Made by a program: the position numbers and the translations under genes. Positions 62,056 through 64,000 of a stretch of DNA of 64,000 nt are shown here, piece by piece. Source of the stretch: Shinella pollutisoli (GTDB lineage Bacteria; Pseudomonadota; Alphaproteobacteria; Rhizobiales; Rhizobiaceae); NCBI RefSeq assembly GCF_024609765.1, contig NZ_JANFDG010000030.1, positions 1-64,000 of the forward strand. Reading direction: 5' to 3'. The first letter of the stretch is position 1. Each line of letters opens with the position of its first letter. The notes below the pieces were generated by a model. That model was not told the origin of the DNA. It did not search any database and saw nothing but the letters and a program-made list of their open reading frames with translations.

Positions 62056-64000
62056 TGGCGAAAACCTTGGTGAGCGTCGCGGGCGGTGTCCGGGAAAGGC
62101 GGCGGAGCGGCACGGCGACGGAAACGAGCGTGGCCAGCAGCGCCAGCCCGGCAAGGCGCGGCCAGTCGGACGGGAAAAGCCGGAGCGGCAAGCGCCAGCC
62201 GAAGGCCTCGACATTCACCACGGCCAGCAGCAGCCAGGCGAGCGCGACGCCGACCGGGATCGCGAGCGCCAGCGTGGCGAGCACCAGGCCGACCGTCCGG
62301 CAGAGTTCGAGAAGCGCGAGCCGCCGGCGCGTCAGGCCCATCGCCCAGACCGGGGCGAGCTGCGGCAGGCGCATGGCGGAGATCGTCGTCATGCTGGCGA
62401 AGAGCGCCACGCCGGCGACCGTGAGCGTCAGCACGTTGAGCGCGCCCGTCACGGCGAAGGTCCGCTCGAAGATGTCGAGGGAGCGCTGCTTCAGGCCGGC
62501 CTGGTCGACGACGTTGCCGGCGGGCAGGCCGAAGGCCGCGTCGAGATCCCGCCGAAGGGCCGCCACCCGTTCCGGAGCGATCCGCACGCCGTAGCGCAGG
62601 CGCGGCGCATCGGGATAGTGCCGGTCGAAGGCCTGCTGGCCGACGAGCGCCTGGCCGACGGGATTGCCGTAGTCGGAATAGACGCCCGCCACCTCGACCC
62701 GCCAGCCGCCCGGAAGGACGACCGTGCCGCCGAGGGAGAGGCCGGCGCGGCGGAGGAGCTGCTCGCTCACCATCGCCGCCCCGCCCGCAGCGACGCGATC
62801 CCAGGCGTCGGGAAGGGCCGCGATCACCGGCCAGTGCTCGCGGTAGGTCGGGTGGTCGACGACGCCGTAGACCTGCGCGGCATGGCCGGCGACGGTGCCT
62901 TCGACGCTCCAGATCGGCAGCACCGCGTCGGCCCGCGGCGCGAGCCATGCCGCAAGCCGCGCCGCCTCCTCGGGCGTGCGCGCGGTGACATAGGCTTCCG
63001 CCGCGAGCCGCTGGTCGAGCCAGTCGACGAAGGTGGCGCGGAAGCTCGCGACCATGGTGCCGACGCCGACATTGGCGGAAAAGGCCAGCAGCAGCGCCAT
63101 CAGGGCGAGCGACAGGCCCGGCACCTGCTGGCGCGTGTCGGCCCAGAACCATTGGGCGACCGGCCCGGCCGGCACGCGGGAAAGCAGCGCCAGCAGGCCG
63201 ACGAGCGCAGCGGGAAGCATGAGGCCCGCGCCGAGCAGCAGGAAGGCAAGCGCGCCGAAGCCCGCCGCAAGCCCGCTGCCCCACAGGACGAGGCCCGATG
63301 CGCCGGCAAGCAGCACAGCGCCCGCTGCGGCTTGCAGGAGGAGAAGGCGCTGCGACGCCCGTGCCCAGGCGCGCGGCTGCGCCGGCGCGAGCAGCGGCAT
63401 GCGGGAGACCTTCCACAGGCTTGCCGCCGCCGAGAGCAGCGTGCCCCCGAGCGCGATCGCCATGCCGCCGAGGACCCATTCGGCGCGGAAGGCGAGCGCG
63501 CCGGCGATATTCGCGCCGTAGAGGCTGCGCAGCGTCGCGGCGACGCCCGGCAGCAGGAAGGAGGCGACCAGATAGCCGAGCGCGATGCCGGCCGCGCCCG
63601 CCACGGCCGCGCAGGCAAGCAGCTCCGCCACGGCAAGCCCCATCAGCGTGTTCGCCGGCATGCCGAGCGAGCGCAGCGTCCGGAAGGTCGCGCGCCGCTG
63701 CTCGAAGGCGAGCCCGATCGTCGAATAGACGATGAACAGGCCGACGACGAAGGCGAGGAAGCCGAAGGCGGTAAGGTTGAGGTGAAAGCTGTCGGTGAGC
63801 GCGCCGATGTCCGTCTGCGGGTTCGGCAGCTTCAGCACCAGCTCCGGCGCGATCCCGGCCAGATCGGGATGCCCGGCCGGGTGGTCCGGCAGCACGATCA
63901 GCCGCGACACCGCCCCCGGCATTTTCAGGAGCGCCTGCGCAATGCCGATGTCGGCGACGGCCGTCTGCGGCAGCAGGTCGCCGCTCGTGGCGAGCGGCGG
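62045..64000 (-). CDS. FtsX/MacB-type ABC transporter permease (5' end outside the window)
   Basis: An incomplete large permease. The 651 codons present stay open to the window edge. An ATG at 63922 is inside the protein, since 26 good codons precede it (LATSGDLLPQTAVADIGIAQ). One FtsX domain has LTAFGFLAFVVGLFIVYSTI followed by RRATFRTLRSLGMPANTLMG. After a hydrophobic linker and an extracytoplasmic domain there is a second FtsX domain (VLTLTVAGVALFASMTTISA). The pairing with an AttH-type protein suggests lipid or lipoprotein handling. An ATPase gene would be expected just beyond the window. Confidence 0.88.
   Translation of the reverse strand, partial: PPLATSGDLLPQTAVADIGIAQALLKMPGAVSRLIVLPDHPAGHPDLAGIAPELVLKLPNPQTDIGALTDSFHLNLTAFGFLAFVVGLFIVYSTIGLAFEQRRATFRTLRSLGMPANTLMGLAVAELLACAAVAGAAGIALGYLVASFLLPGVAATLRSLYGANIAGALAFRAEWVLGGMAIALGGTLLSAAASLWKVSRMPLLAPAQPRAWARASQRLLLLQAAAGAVLLAGASGLVLWGSGLAAGFGALAFLLLGAGLMLPAALVGLLALLSRVPAGPVAQWFWADTRQQVPGLSLALMALLLAFSANVGVGTMVASFRATFVDWLDQRLAAEAYVTARTPEEAARLAAWLAPRADAVLPIWSVEGTVAGHAAQVYGVVDHPTYREHWPVIAALPDAWDRVAAGGAAMVSEQLLRRAGLSLGGTVVLPGGWRVEVAGVYSDYGNPVGQALVGQQAFDRHYPDAPRLRYGVRIAPERVAALRRDLDAAFGLPAGNVVDQAGLKQRSLDIFERTFAVTGALNVLTLTVAGVALFASMTTISAMRLPQLAPVWAMGLTRRRLALLELCRTVGLVLATLALAIPVGVALAWLLLAVVNVEAFGWRLPLRLFPSDWPRLAGLALLATLVSVAVPLRRLSRTPPATLTKVFANER

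Overview
This 64 kb window is high-GC DNA with dense, mostly overlapping operons. It looks like an alphaproteobacterium of the Rhizobiaceae (Rhizobium/Agrobacterium/Shinella type). The basis is base composition, the solute-uptake and oddity-substrate gene content, a D-apiose locus of the kind known from rhizobia, and one intergenic repeat (about 53380-53437) resembling a repeat I remember from Rhizobiaceae genomes. I see no rRNA, tRNA, CRISPR array or insertion sequence.

Left part (1-24.5 kb). About 90-11440 is an organosulfur-scavenging region: a DszA/NtaA-type flavin monooxygenase, two DszC/SfnB-type acyl-CoA-dehydrogenase-fold enzymes, a 2-oxoglutarate/Fe oxygenase, O-acetylhomoserine sulfhydrylase, a sulfonate-type ABC transporter and an SsuD monooxygenase. 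11459-18008 matches the itaconate degradation cluster (CoA-transferase Ict, hydratase Ich, citramalyl-CoA lyase Ccl) with MmgE/PrpD and acyl-CoA dehydrogenase companions and a LysR regulator. 18117-23596 is a GntR regulator with NanE, a NanK-like ROK kinase and a CUT1-type ABC importer that has no ATPase gene beside it. A ProC-like reductase follows, then about 580 bp without a recognisable gene.

Middle (25-36.6 kb). This is a complete-looking D-apiose to L-erythrulose-1-phosphate pathway. It has a sugar ABC importer, D-apiose dehydrogenase, D-apionate lactonase, D-apionate oxidoisomerase, 3-oxo-isoapionate kinase and a RuBisCO-like 3-oxo-isoapionate-4-phosphate decarboxylase, with a NanR-type FCD regulator in the middle. 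A shared element, AACTGGTAT(A/T)A, lies upstream of both apiose transcription units and of two genes in the nan operon. It contains, or nearly contains, the GGTATA repeat unit bound by E. coli NanR.

37-47.5 kb is an iron region: FecI-type sigma factor, FecR-type regulator and a TonB-dependent siderophore receptor with a signalling domain. These face an eight-gene operon whose order and sizes match fpvGHJKCDEF of Pseudomonas aeruginosa, the system that reduces ferri-siderophore in the periplasm and removes the iron. Two putative FecI-type promoters with identical spacing precede fecR and the receptor.

47.5-57.1 kb is an anaerobic respiration block: napEFDABC, the oxygen-independent ubiquinone genes ubiT, ubiU and ubiV, and ubiD-ubiX. 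CRP/FNR-type boxes lie before napE and between ubiT and ubiD. 57.1-64 kb holds a DNA photolyase, an ECF sigma factor sharing a near-identical promoter with a neighbouring DUF4142 gene, a cupredoxin, a UPF0303 protein, and an AttH/CrtC-type lipocalin gene next to an FtsX-type permease that runs off the end of the window.
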